Below, in pieces: positions 37,112 through 46,010 of a stretch of 64,000 bases of DNA. How positions within the stretch are numbered: the first letter of the stretch is position 1; the number at the start of each line of letters is the position of its first letter. This DNA comes from Bacillus sp. CH140a_4T (GTDB lineage Bacteria > Bacillota > Bacilli > Bacillales > Bacillaceae_G), in NCBI RefSeq assembly GCF_008923725.1, contig NZ_WBPF01000016.1, forward strand, positions 372,001 to 436,000, in the 5' to 3' direction. The notes beneath the pieces were generated by a model. It saw only the letters and a program-made list of their open reading frames with translations, was not told the DNA's origin and made no database searches. The translations under genes were made by a program, and so were the position numbers.

Positions 37112-38938
37112 ATGTCTGAACAAAACACAGCAAAAACATTACCGAATCGCAACGAGATTGAAGAATCAAGTACGTGGCGATTAGAAGATATTTTCCAAAC
37201 AGATGCAGAATGGGAAAAAGAATTCCAAGCTATTAAAGAGCTATTACCGAAGTTAACTGAATTTAAAGGGAAACTTGGTGACTCAGCGAACAATTTACTT
37301 GAAGCATTACAATATGAAGATGAAATTTCAATGCGATTAGGTAAGCTATATACATATGCACATATGCGTTACGATCAAGATACAACAAACTCTGTGTATC
37401 AAGCGTTAAATGATCGCGCGACAAATTTATATTCACAAGTATCTAGTAGCACGGCATATATCGTGCCTGAAATTTTATCGATTTCAGAAGATACAATGCA
37501 AACATTCTTGAAAGAAAATAGAGACTTAAGTGTATATGAACATGCGTTAGAAGAAATTACGCGTCAACGCCCGCACGTATTATCCGAAGCGGAAGAGGCA
37601 CTATTAGCAGAAGCATCTGAAGTAATGAGTGCGTCAAGTAATACATTTGGTATGTTGAATAATGCGGATTTAAAATTCCCATCTATTAAAGGTGAGGATG
37701 GAGAAGAAATAGAAATTACACATGGTCGTTACATTCAGTTTTTAGAAAGTGATGATCGTCGTGTACGCGAAGATGCGTTCAAAGCTGTATATGAAACGTA
37801 CGGAAAATATAAGAACACATTTGCAAGTACGTTAAGCGGAGCTGTGAAGCGTAATAATTTCAATGCGCGCGTTCGCAAATACGATTCTGCACGTCAAGCT
37901 GCATTAAGTAATAATAATATTCCTGAAGCGGTGTATGATCAACTTATGGAATCTGTAAATGATAATTTACACTTGCTACATCGTTACATTGATATTCGTA
38001 AGCGTGCACTAGGGCTTGACGAGCTTCATATGTATGATTTATATACACCACTTGTACCAGAAGTGAAAATGAATGTGAAGTATGAAGAAGCACAAGACAT
38101 GTTATTAAAGTCTTTAAATGTACTTGGTGATGAGTATGTTGATATTTTAAAAGAAGCATATGAAAACCGCTGGGTAGATGTGTATGAGAATAAAGGAAAA
38201 CGAAGCGGAGCATATTCATCTGGTGCATATGGAACAAATCCGTATATTTTAATGAACTGGCATGATAATGTAAATAATTTATTTACACTTGCTCATGAGT
38301 TTGGTCATTCGGTGCATAGCTACTACACAAGAAAAACGCAGCCGCACGTATACGGTGACTATTCAATCTTCGTTGCGGAAGTAGCATCAACTTGTAATGA
38401 AGCGCTTCTAAATGATTATTTATTAAAAACGACGGAAGATAAGAAAGAGCGTCTATACTTATTAAATCATTATTTAGAAGGATTCCGTGGTACTGTATTC
38501 CGTCAAACGATGTTCGCAGAGTTTGAGCATATTATTCATAAGAAAGTACAAGAGGGACATGCGGTTACGCCAGACATGTTAACGGAGATCTACTATGATT
38601 TAAATAAGAAATATTTCGGTGATGCTTTAGTAATCGATGAAGAAATTGGTTTAGAGTGGTCTCGTATTCCGCACTTCTACTACAACTATTACGTATACCA
38701 ATACGCAACAGGATTTAGTGCAGCAACGGCTTTATCTAAACAAATTTTAGAAGAGGGGCAACCAGCAGTAGAACGTTACATTAATGAATTCTTAAAAGCA
38801 GGAAGCTCAGATTATCCAATTGAAGTGTTGAAAAAAGCAGGAGTAGATATGGCATCTCCAGAACCGGTAAAAGAAGCATTGCAAGTATTTGAAGAGAAAT
38901 TAAATGAATTAGAAGCATTATTATTTGAAGAGAAGTAA
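37112..38938 (+). CDS. pepF: Oligoendopeptidase F
   Basis: 608 aa, RBS GGAGGGC. M3-family zinc peptidase with HEFGH at 395-399 (TLAHEFGHSVHSYY) and downstream Glu (EVASTCNEALL). Cuts peptides of roughly 7-17 residues in the cytosol, and so can process peptides brought in by Opp. Followed by a terminator. Confidence 0.96.
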   Translation: MSEQNTAKTLPNRNEIEESSTWRLEDIFQTDAEWEKEFQAIKELLPKLTEFKGKLGDSANNLLEALQYEDEISMRLGKLYTYAHMRYDQDTTNSVYQALNDRATNLYSQVSSSTAYIVPEILSISEDTMQTFLKENRDLSVYEHALEEITRQRPHVLSEAEEALLAEASEVMSASSNTFGMLNNADLKFPSIKGEDGEEIEITHGRYIQFLESDDRRVREDAFKAVYETYGKYKNTFASTLSGAVKRNNFNARVRKYDSARQAALSNNNIPEAVYDQLMESVNDNLHLLHRYIDIRKRALGLDELHMYDLYTPLVPEVKMNVKYEEAQDMLLKSLNVLGDEYVDILKEAYENRWVDVYENKGKRSGAYSSGAYGTNPYILMNWHDNVNNLFTLAHEFGHSVHSYYTRKTQPHVYGDYSIFVAEVASTCNEALLNDYLLKTTEDKKERLYLLNHYLEGFRGTVFRQTMFAEFEHIIHKKVQEGHAVTPDMLTEIYYDLNKKYFGDALVIDEEIGLEWSRIPHFYYNYYVYQYATGFSAATALSKQILEEGQPAVERYINEFLKAGSSDYPIEVLKKAGVDMASPEPVKEALQVFEEKLNELEALLFEEK

Positions 38939-38939
38939 T

Positions 38940-38971
38940 AGAAAAGACGAGGGATTTCCCTCGTCTTTTTT
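38940..38971 (+). terminator. Terminator of pepF
   Basis: AAAAGACGAGGGA / TCCCTCGTCTTTTTT. Confidence 0.9.
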
Positions 38972-39066
38972 GTTTTAAATATTTTTGTCGATATTTGTCG
39001 AAAGGATAAGGTGAATTTCGTTCTTTTTTCTAAATTAGAAGGCAGTTTTACAGGTGATTTTTTTAA

Positions 39067-39240
39067 TTAAAACCCTTTAAATCGTTTTTTATGGTTGAAA
39101 TAAGAGAGAGCGATGACAATGACTCCAAATAAAAGAGGGAAGGCAATAATTTTAGGAAAAGCTTGTAGTAGAGAGAGGATGTACAAGAAAAAAGAAACGA
39201 TGACAGCTAGTAAGATAAGTAAAATATACGTTTTTTTCAT
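39067..39240 (-). CDS. yizD: Small membrane protein in the YizD position, 57 aa
   Basis: ATG at 39240 after GGAGGTG. Two membrane helices (about 5-24 and 31-48) and a basic tail (NHKKRFKGF). In B. subtilis yizD also lies next to the RoxS RNA and yjbH; the symbol rests on that synteny. Function unknown. Confidence 0.7.
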   Translation of the reverse strand: MKKTYILLILLAVIVSFFLYILSLLQAFPKIIAFPLLFGVIVIALSYFNHKKRFKGF

Positions 39241-39330
39241 ACAGAACACCTCCAAAATAGCTTTTTTATAGCTTATTCAGAAATGAAAACGTTTAGAATG
39301 TGACAAAAGTGTGAAATTCGACAAAAAGGG

Positions 39331-39362
39331 TTGTCATCTGACGTCGAATCTTGTAATATAAT
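39331..39362 (+). promoter_or_regulatory. Promoter of the RoxS/RsaE RNA
   Basis: TTGTCA (39331-39336), 17 bp, TAATAT (39354-39359), overlapping a TATAAT. Just upstream lie two TGTGA direct repeats (39300 and 39310 regions), of the kind ResD or SrrA recognises. Confidence 0.75.
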
Positions 39363-39366
39363 AAGC

Positions 39367-39380
39367 GTGAACGAATTCAC
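39367..39380 (+). promoter_or_regulatory. Rex-like operator at the RoxS start
   Basis: GTGAA-CGAA-TTCAC, the core of the Rex consensus TTGTGAAN4TTCACAA. Rex is the NADH-sensing repressor and is known to act on RoxS in B. subtilis. Confidence 0.6.
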
Positions 39381-39453
39381 ATACAAACATATACCCCTTT
39401 GTTTGAACGTGAAAATTTCTCCCATCCCCTTTAATATTTTTATAAGCCGTAAA

Positions 39454-39488
39454 GAAAAAGACCTGGTGTTTTACACCAGGTCTTTTTC
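39454..39488. terminator. Terminator shared by RoxS RNA and yjbH
   Basis: AAAAAGACCTGGTGT / ACACCAGGTCTTTTT, symmetrical. Confidence 0.9.
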
Positions 39489-40364
39489 TTTTGCTATCCA
39501 TTTCCAATAACGCTCACATTTTACGTCAATCATTTGTACTTTTCGTTTCAGTTGTAATTTTTTCAGTTCACGCTCGATCTCTTGTTGCGAGCAGTCATAT
39601 ATAAATGCTACTTCTTTTGAAGATATAAATTGCGTTGCTTCTAGTAACACTTCTAAAGGTGGTAATGGTTCTGGCTCGATTTCACATTTTACAAGTTCTT
39701 TTAATAATTGTACGTATACGTCGTAGGAATAAGTTCCAGCGATTTTAATACCTTCTTCATCTGAATTCGCATGAAAGAATACGAGAGAAGGTATTTCTGT
39801 AATATGCATCTCATTTGTAAATTTTAAATCACATTGGAAAGCTTTTTTTGCGCTAGCGGAATGTAGGTCTTTTTTAAATTCTTCTACATCAATAGCGCTA
39901 TCTCTTGCACATGCAAGTAATAATTCGCAGTCAGGGTTTGATACATTTTTAAGGAAAATGTATTCTTGGAGTTTTCGCAAAAACTTCGAACCTGCTTTTC
40001 GGCCCTGTAACTCGGCTGCCTTAATTGCCATCGAAACTAAATATGGTGTTGACGATGCCTCTTGCATATGTACCTTTCCATCACATGAAAAACCTTGTAA
40101 ACTTGTTGTCTTTTCCCACACAAATCGAATATTAGCAGGTTTATTCCATTTGTGTGAGGAAGCGTTCGTTCCGTCCACTTTTCCTGTTACGATATGACGA
40201 ATAGAGAAGTATTTCCCGTATTCAAGCCATAGTTTAATAATAAAGGGCTCAATTTCCCAGCAATCTTTACAAAGTGGATCAATAAATAAATATGCTTCTA
40301 CAGACTTATGCTCACATGCGGAAGGAGATGGCATATTTATATGCTTTGCTTCCTGCTTATCCAT
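39471..40364 (-). CDS. yjbH: Spx adaptor YjbH
   Basis: 297 aa. Thioredoxin-like fold of the DsbA/FrnE type with CxxC in [12 protein letters not shown]. YjbH delivers Spx to ClpXP; zinc binding and aggregation control its activity. Translationally coupled to yjbI (TAATG overlap), as in B. subtilis yjbIH. Confidence 0.93.
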   Translation of the reverse strand: MDKQEAKHINMPSPSACEHKSVEAYLFIDPLCKDCWEIEPFIIKLWLEYGKYFSIRHIVTGKVDGTNASSHKWNKPANIRFVWEKTTSLQGFSCDGKVHMQEASSTPYLVSMAIKAAELQGRKAGSKFLRKLQEYIFLKNVSNPDCELLLACARDSAIDVEEFKKDLHSASAKKAFQCDLKFTNEMHITEIPSLVFFHANSDEEGIKIAGTYSYDVYVQLLKELVKCEIEPEPLPPLEVLLEATQFISSKEVAFIYDCSQQEIERELKKLQLKRKVQMIDVKCERYWKWIAKEKDLV

Positions 40365-40762
40365 TACACTTCACCTGTTTCGTTTGGAGTATTAACCATA
40401 TGCTGAGCAGTTAATGCTAAACGTTCAAAAACGAACTCTCTTATATGACCGTGCACTCCTGTGTCATCCATTGCTTGCTCCATACATGATAGCCAAGCCT
40501 CTGCTCGTTTTGGAGTAATCTCAAACGGAAGATGGCGTGCTCTTAACATAGGATGACCATGTTCTTCAGTGTACAAATTAGGACCACCTAAATATTGCGT
40601 TAAAAATTGTTTCTGCTTCCTAGCGGTTTCTGTTAAATCATCCGGGAAGATGGGAGATAGGTCAGGGTGTTTACTGACATAGGAATAAAACGTGTCTACT
40701 AATATTGCAATGCATTGTTCACCGCCAATTGCTTCAAATGGTGTCATCGGTTGCTTGCTCAT
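40364..40762 (-). CDS. yjbI: Truncated haemoglobin YjbI
   Basis: 132 aa, group II (HbO) 2/2 haemoglobin: [19 protein letters not shown] start, PDLSPIFP, and the [12 protein letters not shown] and [14 protein letters not shown] segments carrying the haem pocket and proximal His. Binds oxygen or NO and may act as a peroxidase. First gene of the yjbI-yjbH unit. Confidence 0.93.
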   Translation of the reverse strand: MSKQPMTPFEAIGGEQCIAILVDTFYSYVSKHPDLSPIFPDDLTETARKQKQFLTQYLGGPNLYTEEHGHPMLRARHLPFEITPKRAEAWLSCMEQAMDDTGVHGHIREFVFERLALTAQHMVNTPNETGEV

Positions 40763-40889
40763 CCTTTATAAACTCCTTTTTCCATGAAATGTATATCTAT
40801 TGTAGCAATGGAATGTTCTAGAGGGCAAATAAACAGCCTTCATAACGTTCTTTGCTTATTTTTCAAATGTAAAAGAATCTTTTCCTTTT

Positions 40890-40944
40890 AAAAGTGAGAT
40901 GTATCCACTAGTAGAACGTATTCACTAGTGGAATTTTCACTTTA
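40890..40944. repeat. Short inverted-repeat element ending in TTTCACTTTA
   Basis: Outer arms AAAAGTGA / TCACTTT, inner arms TCCACTAGT (40904-40912) / ACTAGTGGA (40924-40932). The right end overlaps the yjbK stop codon and resembles the end of the bcr repeats at 1426 and 2329, so it may be a reduced relative. On the minus strand no T run follows, so it is a poor terminator. Confidence 0.45.
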
Positions 40945-41520
40945 GCGTGCTTTGTTTTGTTTGGCAAGGAAAAAGCGTTTTACTTTATTATTTGTATGAC
41001 GGATTGGTATGTCGTGCTGTTTTAATAAATGAATAAATGCAGCTTTTCCTGTTTCTTCATCTTGCACTTCAAATTCAATTTCATAATCATCGTGATTGTA
41101 ATAGAAACTATGATCAAAGACAAGCGTTCCGCCTTCAAATAGTGTTTCGGCTCTTTCAGTTGTTAAACTACCCATATAAGTTAAAGTGGAAACAGGAATT
41201 TGTAATTTGTGTAGTTGATCCATTACAGCCCCTGGAATGATTACGTTTGTTTCCATCATCATTTTTGCTTCTTCTTCTGTTATGACTTGATGTGTTTCTA
41301 ACAAGCCGACTTCTGCAGGTTGTTTCAATGTTAATGTATAAGTTTCTCCTTTATGACGAATACGAAGTGCAGAGCCAGCTTCTTTTAATGAGAAGCCTGG
41401 TGTTTCAAAGTAGTGATTCACCTGTTTCGTAAATACCTCAATAGAGAATGATTTACATAATGTATCGAATTCTTCTTCTGTAACAATATTTTTAAATTCA
41501 ATTTCAATTTCTTGTGTCAT
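40942..41520 (-). CDS. yjbK: CYTH-domain protein YjbK
   Basis: 192 aa from MTQEIEIEFKN at 41520 (RBS AAGGAGC); an upstream start at 41586 crosses the RBS. The EIEIEFK signature and alternating Glu/Arg/Lys strands form the CYTH/triphosphate tunnel metalloenzyme barrel. Family enzymes act on tripolyphosphate or thiamine triphosphate. Divergent from yjbL. Confidence 0.88.
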   Translation of the reverse strand: MTQEIEIEFKNIVTEEEFDTLCKSFSIEVFTKQVNHYFETPGFSLKEAGSALRIRHKGETYTLTLKQPAEVGLLETHQVITEEEAKMMMETNVIIPGAVMDQLHKLQIPVSTLTYMGSLTTERAETLFEGGTLVFDHSFYYNHDDYEIEFEVQDEETGKAAFIHLLKQHDIPIRHTNNKVKRFFLAKQNKAR

Positions 41521-41666
41521 TGTATGCGTGCTCCTTTTAAAAAATAATTCTTTACACATTATCGCTTTTTCATAAATTTGGTTCAATGTTTTATTTGTTT
41601 GCGTCCATGTTATGATACAATAATACTGTTAAGTAAGACAGGAAGTTGAGATGGAGGAGTTAGAGC

Positions 41667-42038
41667 ATGCAAAATAAAATTCAAGTTAAGAGCGTAGAAA
41701 AGAGAGAGAATGCGCTTATTTTTTGTGCGGAAAATAATGAAATAGAGGTAAAGGAGTTAAGTGCGCGTAATCACGTACTTGTAGACTCAGACAATTTATC
41801 ATTTTTATATATTTTAGAAAACGAATCAACTTTCATTTATGTAAGTATTCCACACACATGTTGGGAAGCAATGCATGAAGCGATGAATAACGATATAGTA
41901 ATGTTCGTTCGTGTGAATGACGTTGAAATGGAATTAGAAAATTTAAAAGAAGAAGTAGAATATTTAGTTGAAAATATTGAAGGTAATGCAAATTACGGAG
42001 AAGAACTAGTAACTGCTGTAGAAAAAGTATTTCTATAA
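41667..42038 (+). CDS. yjbL: UPF0738 family protein YjbL
   Basis: 123 aa, RBS GGAGGAG. Small acidic protein with a helical C-terminus (MELENLKEEVEYLVENIEG). No function known. Begins the yjbL-relQ-nadK-yjbO cluster, 30 bp before the synthetase. Confidence 0.8.
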   Translation: MQNKIQVKSVEKRENALIFCAENNEIEVKELSARNHVLVDSDNLSFLYILENESTFIYVSIPHTCWEAMHEAMNNDIVMFVRVNDVEMELENLKEEVEYLVENIEGNANYGEELVTAVEKVFL

Positions 42039-42068
42039 GCAAATGGATTGATTTTGGTGGTGGTTGAA

Positions 42069-42707
42069 ATGAATCGAAATTGGGAAGAATTTTTAGCACC
42101 TTACCATCAAGCGGTGGCAGAGCTGAAAGTGAAACTAAAAGGAATGCGTACTCAATTTGCAATGTTAACAGAGCATTCTCCAATTGAGTTTGTAACAGGA
42201 AGGGTAAAGTCGGTTGCCAGTATTATTGATAAAGCGGAGAAGAGAAATGTACCGCTAGATCGGCTGAGAGAAGATATGCAAGACATCGCGGGCCTTCGAA
42301 TGATGTGTCAATTTGTTGATGAGATTAAGCCTGTTGTAGAATATCTTCGAAAACGAAATGACTTTGAAATCGTGGAAGAACGTGATTATGTCACGCAAAA
42401 GAAAGATAGCGGCTATCGCTCTTATCACGTTGTCATTAGTTACCCCGTTCAAACGATTCAGGGAGAAAAAAAAGTATTGGTAGAAATCCAAATACGCACG
42501 TTAGCAATGAATTTTTGGGCAACAATTGAGCATTCTTTAAATTATAAATATAGTGGACGTTTTCCTGAAGATATAAAAATACGCTTACAACGTGCAGCGG
42601 AAGCAGCATTTTTATTAGATGAAGAAATGTCTTCTATTCGTCTTGAGATTCAAGAAGCGCAGAAAGCTTTTTCAAGAAAACAAGAAACGAAAGATTCCGA
42701 ATTATAA
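42069..42707 (+). CDS. relQ: Small (p)ppGpp synthetase
   Basis: 212 aa from MNRNWEEFLAPYHQ at 42069. Single RelA/SpoT synthetase domain (RLREDMQDIAGLRMMCQFVDE, DSGYRSYH, and EIQIRTLAMNFWATIEHSLNYK), without the hydrolase, TGS or ACT domains of Rel. Corresponds to B. subtilis YjbM (SasB/RelQ). Makes alarmones in the cytosol. 18 bp before nadK. Confidence 0.95.
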   Translation: MNRNWEEFLAPYHQAVAELKVKLKGMRTQFAMLTEHSPIEFVTGRVKSVASIIDKAEKRNVPLDRLREDMQDIAGLRMMCQFVDEIKPVVEYLRKRNDFEIVEERDYVTQKKDSGYRSYHVVISYPVQTIQGEKKVLVEIQIRTLAMNFWATIEHSLNYKYSGRFPEDIKIRLQRAAEAAFLLDEEMSSIRLEIQEAQKAFSRKQETKDSEL

Positions 42708-42725
42708 ACTAAAGGGTGTTGGGCG

Positions 42726-43523
42726 ATGAAATTTACAATTATGTCAAAGGGAGATCAATCATCAGATACATTGGCAGGCACGATGAAAGAGTACTTGCTA
42801 GATTTTGGATTTATAATGGATGAAAAGGAACCCGATATTGTAATTTCTGTTGGGGGAGATGGAACGCTTTTATATGCGTTTCATCGTTATTATAATCGAT
42901 TGGCTGAAACAGCATTTGTTGGTGTACATACAGGACATTTAGGTTTCTATGCAGATTGGTTACCGACAGAAGTAGAGAAATTAGTAATTGCAATTGCTAA
43001 AACACCATTCCAAGTGGTGGAATATCCGCTTTTAGAAGTGATTATTCGCTATGTGAATGGGAGTAAAGAGTCACAGTATTTGGCGATGAATGAAGCAACT
43101 GTTAAAAGTGCGGAAGGTACATTAGTAACAGAAGTGGAAATACGCGGAGAGTACTTTGAAACGTTCCGCGGGGATGGCCTTTGTATTTCTACTCCTTCGG
43201 GAAGTACTGCGTATAATAAGGCGCTTGGCGGAGCAATTATTCACCCTTCTATTGAAGCGATTCAAATTGCAGAAATGGCATCTATTAATAATCGTGTGTT
43301 TCGTACAGTAGGTTCGCCGCTCGTACTGCCGAAGCATCATACATGTGTGTTGAAGCCGGCTGCAGGAATGAACTTACAAATTACGGTAGACCATTTAACG
43401 ATGGTTCATCAAGATGTCAAATCAATTCAGTATCGCGTTGCAAACGAGAAAGTAAGATTTGTTCGTTTCCGTCCATTCCCGTTCTGGAAACGAGTTCGTG
43501 ACTCGTTTGTTGCAGATAAATAG
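42726..43523 (+). CDS. nadK: NAD kinase
   Basis: 265 aa. GGDGT motif at residues 43-47 and the NE-T loop ([11 protein letters not shown]), plus [20 protein letters not shown]. Phosphorylates NAD to NADP; cytosolic. Cotranscribed with relQ and yjbO. Confidence 0.96.
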   Translation: MKFTIMSKGDQSSDTLAGTMKEYLLDFGFIMDEKEPDIVISVGGDGTLLYAFHRYYNRLAETAFVGVHTGHLGFYADWLPTEVEKLVIAIAKTPFQVVEYPLLEVIIRYVNGSKESQYLAMNEATVKSAEGTLVTEVEIRGEYFETFRGDGLCISTPSGSTAYNKALGGAIIHPSIEAIQIAEMASINNRVFRTVGSPLVLPKHHTCVLKPAAGMNLQITVDHLTMVHQDVKSIQYRVANEKVRFVRFRPFPFWKRVRDSFVADK

Positions 43524-43538
43524 AAAGGGTTTATATAT

Positions 43539-44432
43539 TTGAACAGATTTACATTGAAGTGGGATATAGAATCGGCTGAAGAGGGAACTTTAGTTAGAGA
43601 ATTTTTAAAAACAAAAGGGATTTCTAAAGCCGCATTAACGGATATAAAATTTCGCGGCGGAGCTATTGAAGTAAATAATCAACATGCGAGCGTTCGTCAT
43701 CAGTTGCAAGCTGGTGAGGAATTACGTGTCTTTTTTCCAGTGGAAGAAAGAAGTGAAGGGATGATTGCAGAAGATATCCCTTTATGTATTGTATATGAAG
43801 ATGATGCGGTTCTTGTCATAAACAAAGAGGCGAACATGTCAACGATTCCGTCTAGAGAACATCCGGCAGGGAGTGTTGCGAATGCGCTCTTATCTCATTA
43901 TGATAAGCAACATCTTGCAAGTACGGTGCACATCGTAACAAGGTTAGATCGTGATACTTCAGGGCTTATGCTTATTGCAAAAAATCGTTTCGTGCATCAT
44001 CTATTATCGAAACAGCATCAACAAAAAGCTGTGAAAAGAACATATGAAGCAATCGTCCATGGTGAGATGATAGAACGAGAAGGAACGATTGAGGCACCGA
44101 TTGGACGAAAATCGGATAGCATTATTGAGCGAACCGTTTGTGAGGAGGGGCAAAGAGCAGTTACTCATTTTAGAGTGATTGATAGTGCCAATCATAAGAC
44201 GCATGTATCGCTCGAGCTTGAGACAGGAAGAACACATCAAATTCGTGTACATATGGCGCATATAGGACACCCGTTACTTGGTGATGATTTATATGGAGGA
44301 CGAAGAGATGTGATAAAACGACAAGCACTTCATAGTACATCTTTGACGTTTTATCATCCTGTTTTAGAGAAGGAAATGTCTTTCAGTACAAAGATTCCAA
44401 GCGATATGCAAGGGGTATTAAGGCATACTTAA
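43539..44432 (+). CDS. yjbO: RluD-type pseudouridine synthase YjbO
   Basis: 297 aa, TTG start. An N-terminal S4-like part (about 15-80), then the RsuA/RluD catalytic domain with Asp137 in RLDRDTSGLMLIAKN and the RTHQIRVHMAHIGHPLLGDDLYGG box. Modifies uridines of rRNA; exact site not predictable. Last gene of the cluster. Confidence 0.92.
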   Translation: MNRFTLKWDIESAEEGTLVREFLKTKGISKAALTDIKFRGGAIEVNNQHASVRHQLQAGEELRVFFPVEERSEGMIAEDIPLCIVYEDDAVLVINKEANMSTIPSREHPAGSVANALLSHYDKQHLASTVHIVTRLDRDTSGLMLIAKNRFVHHLLSKQHQQKAVKRTYEAIVHGEMIEREGTIEAPIGRKSDSIIERTVCEEGQRAVTHFRVIDSANHKTHVSLELETGRTHQIRVHMAHIGHPLLGDDLYGGRRDVIKRQALHSTSLTFYHPVLEKEMSFSTKIPSDMQGVLRHT

Positions 44433-44478
44433 AAAGGGAACAAAATTCTTATGTAATGAAGAATTTTGTTCCCTTTTT
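44431..44478. terminator. Terminator after yjbO
   Basis: AAAAAGGGAACAAAATTCTT / AAGAATTTTGTTCCCTTTTT, 20-bp arms, used by both flanking genes. Confidence 0.95.
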
Positions 44479-44480
44479 TC

Positions 44481-45869
44481 TTAGCGGAATAATATTAAAA
44501 TTTGATTTTCACCCGTGCGCTTTATAACGAAAAATCCACTTTCGGATTTTGTAGCAATGCCATCGTTATTTGGATGACAATATCCATGCGTTTCGCAAGT
44601 GCCGTCATCGCGTACTAACATTTGTCCAATCAATCCGACAGGAAGCCACTCGGTACGATCTTTTCTTGCTATATATTTGCAAGCGGGGTCCCATTCTGTA
44701 TTTAAAAGAGGTTGTATGTCTTGCGATTCCGTACGTACATATTGACGTTTTCCGAAGGTATCTGTTTTATATCGTTTTTGCCAACTTAAAGCACCGCTAT
44801 TTCCTATAAGAGCAGGGGTTGCACTAGATATACCTAAGATGAATGAATCGTTTGAAGTAGCGATTCGAATTTTTTCTTCGTTACTAAATGTAACGAAATA
44901 CCCTACATCAATAAGAGTATTGTCTGCTGTTTCAAACATTTGTGCAAAATCAGTTCCACTTGCATTGTAAGAAGCACCATCAATATACATTTCCCCATTA
45001 TGAGCAAGCCACTTTGCACCGATATTATGGTCAGTTTCATTTGTACCATTTGCAATAAACCAAGAATAAGATTCTTCTGCTGTGCCGAAGCGTCCCATAA
45101 TATGGCTACCTGCAAAATGAGCTGTTGATGTATGATTACCTTCCGCATGAGAAGAGAATCCGTTAGAGATAGTCGCGGTTCCTTCTGCATGTGCTGCTTC
45201 GCCTAAAGCAATTGTATGTTTACCTTCCGCATGAGAATAAGCGCCACCTGCTGTCGTTTCACTACCTTCACTATGGGAACTATGTCCAGTTGCTTTCGTT
45301 TTTGATCCTTCTGCATGGGAGAAAGAAGCTTTTGCGTGTGTCAGAAGCCCTTCTGCATGTGAAGCTGTACCCTCTGCATGAGAGTGCAGCCCCTCAGCAT
45401 ATGCATATCGCCCCCCTTTTTTTACTTTTGTATTTTCAGGTGTAGGGGTTTGAATTATGATAGTCTTTTCTGTTTGTATAGTATTGGATGGTGCTAACGC
45501 TTCTTTTATTTTTTTCACTTGATTTATAATAGCAGCTGGAATTTCTGATTCTGCTTTTTTATTTATTGCTACAGGTATATTTTCTTCTATATTTTTTTCT
45601 GTTTGCTCAGAAGGAACAATCTTTTCATTATGAGTAGAGAGATTTTTATTTTTTTGCTGCATCTTTATTTTTCTATTGTCAATTATGCGGCTCATTACAG
45701 CATTTTCTAAAGAGACATATTTTGGTCTAGCTTTGCTTTTTGGGGATGGCTCTTGTCCTTCCAGTTCTTCTACAGCTGCAGCTCGAATGCTGCACCAGTT
45801 GTTAATTCCGTACATGGGTAGATAAAAAGGCGGGCATTTTCTTTTTTGTTTAGAAGATTTTTTCTTCAT
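44481..45869 (-). CDS. HAEG-repeat protein with peptidase G2 autocleavage domain
   Basis: 462 aa from the ATG at 45869 (RBS GGAGGTGACAG). N-terminus basic (KKKSSKQKRK), then a disordered Lys/Pro linker to about residue 150, about ten copies of a YadA-head-like repeat ([S/A]HAEG..T.A.G, about 155-260), then a domain with NASGTDFAQMFE that matches the intramolecular-chaperone/peptidase G2 type found at the end of phage appendage proteins, which cut themselves off after folding. No signal peptide. Location between spore genes suggests a spore-surface fibre, but this is inference. Confidence 0.75.
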   Translation of the reverse strand: MKKKSSKQKRKCPPFYLPMYGINNWCSIRAAAVEELEGQEPSPKSKARPKYVSLENAVMSRIIDNRKIKMQQKNKNLSTHNEKIVPSEQTEKNIEENIPVAINKKAESEIPAAIINQVKKIKEALAPSNTIQTEKTIIIQTPTPENTKVKKGGRYAYAEGLHSHAEGTASHAEGLLTHAKASFSHAEGSKTKATGHSSHSEGSETTAGGAYSHAEGKHTIALGEAAHAEGTATISNGFSSHAEGNHTSTAHFAGSHIMGRFGTAEESYSWFIANGTNETDHNIGAKWLAHNGEMYIDGASYNASGTDFAQMFETADNTLIDVGYFVTFSNEEKIRIATSNDSFILGISSATPALIGNSGALSWQKRYKTDTFGKRQYVRTESQDIQPLLNTEWDPACKYIARKDRTEWLPVGLIGQMLVRDDGTCETHGYCHPNNDGIATKSESGFFVIKRTGENQILILFR

Positions 45870-45902
45870 TCTGTCACCTCCTGCGACAGTATATGCCGTG
45901 TA

Positions 45903-45941
45903 ATGAAAAAAAGATGCACTTTTAATGCATCTTTTTTTCAT
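45903..45941 (-). terminator. Terminator of prpE
   Basis: AAAAAAAGATGCA / TGCATCTTTTTTT hairpin between prpE and the HAEG-repeat gene. Confidence 0.85.
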
Positions 45942-46010
45942 TACTTTACCTAGTTTTTTATGAGAGCCGCCTAAATGATACGGTACTCCCTCGTAAATCT
46001 TAAATAAGGG

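Larger units (their letters stand above)
39366..39488 (+). ncRNA. roxS: RoxS/RsaE-family regulatory small RNA
   Basis: A ~120-nt RNA predicted between a strong promoter and an intrinsic terminator. The core ACCCCTTTGTTTGAA followed by AATTTCTCCCATCCCC matches what I remember of staphylococcal RsaE and B. subtilis RoxS almost base for base; the unpaired C-rich motifs are the seed that blocks ribosome binding sites of TCA-cycle and redox genes. The location between yizD/pepF and yjbH is the same as in B. subtilis. A Rex-like site overlaps the start. Confidence 0.88.

Noticed and set aside
39284-39298. cre-like sequence ATGAAAACGTTTAGA upstream of RoxS
   Set aside because: One conserved base is wrong and the position is not typical; too weak to call.
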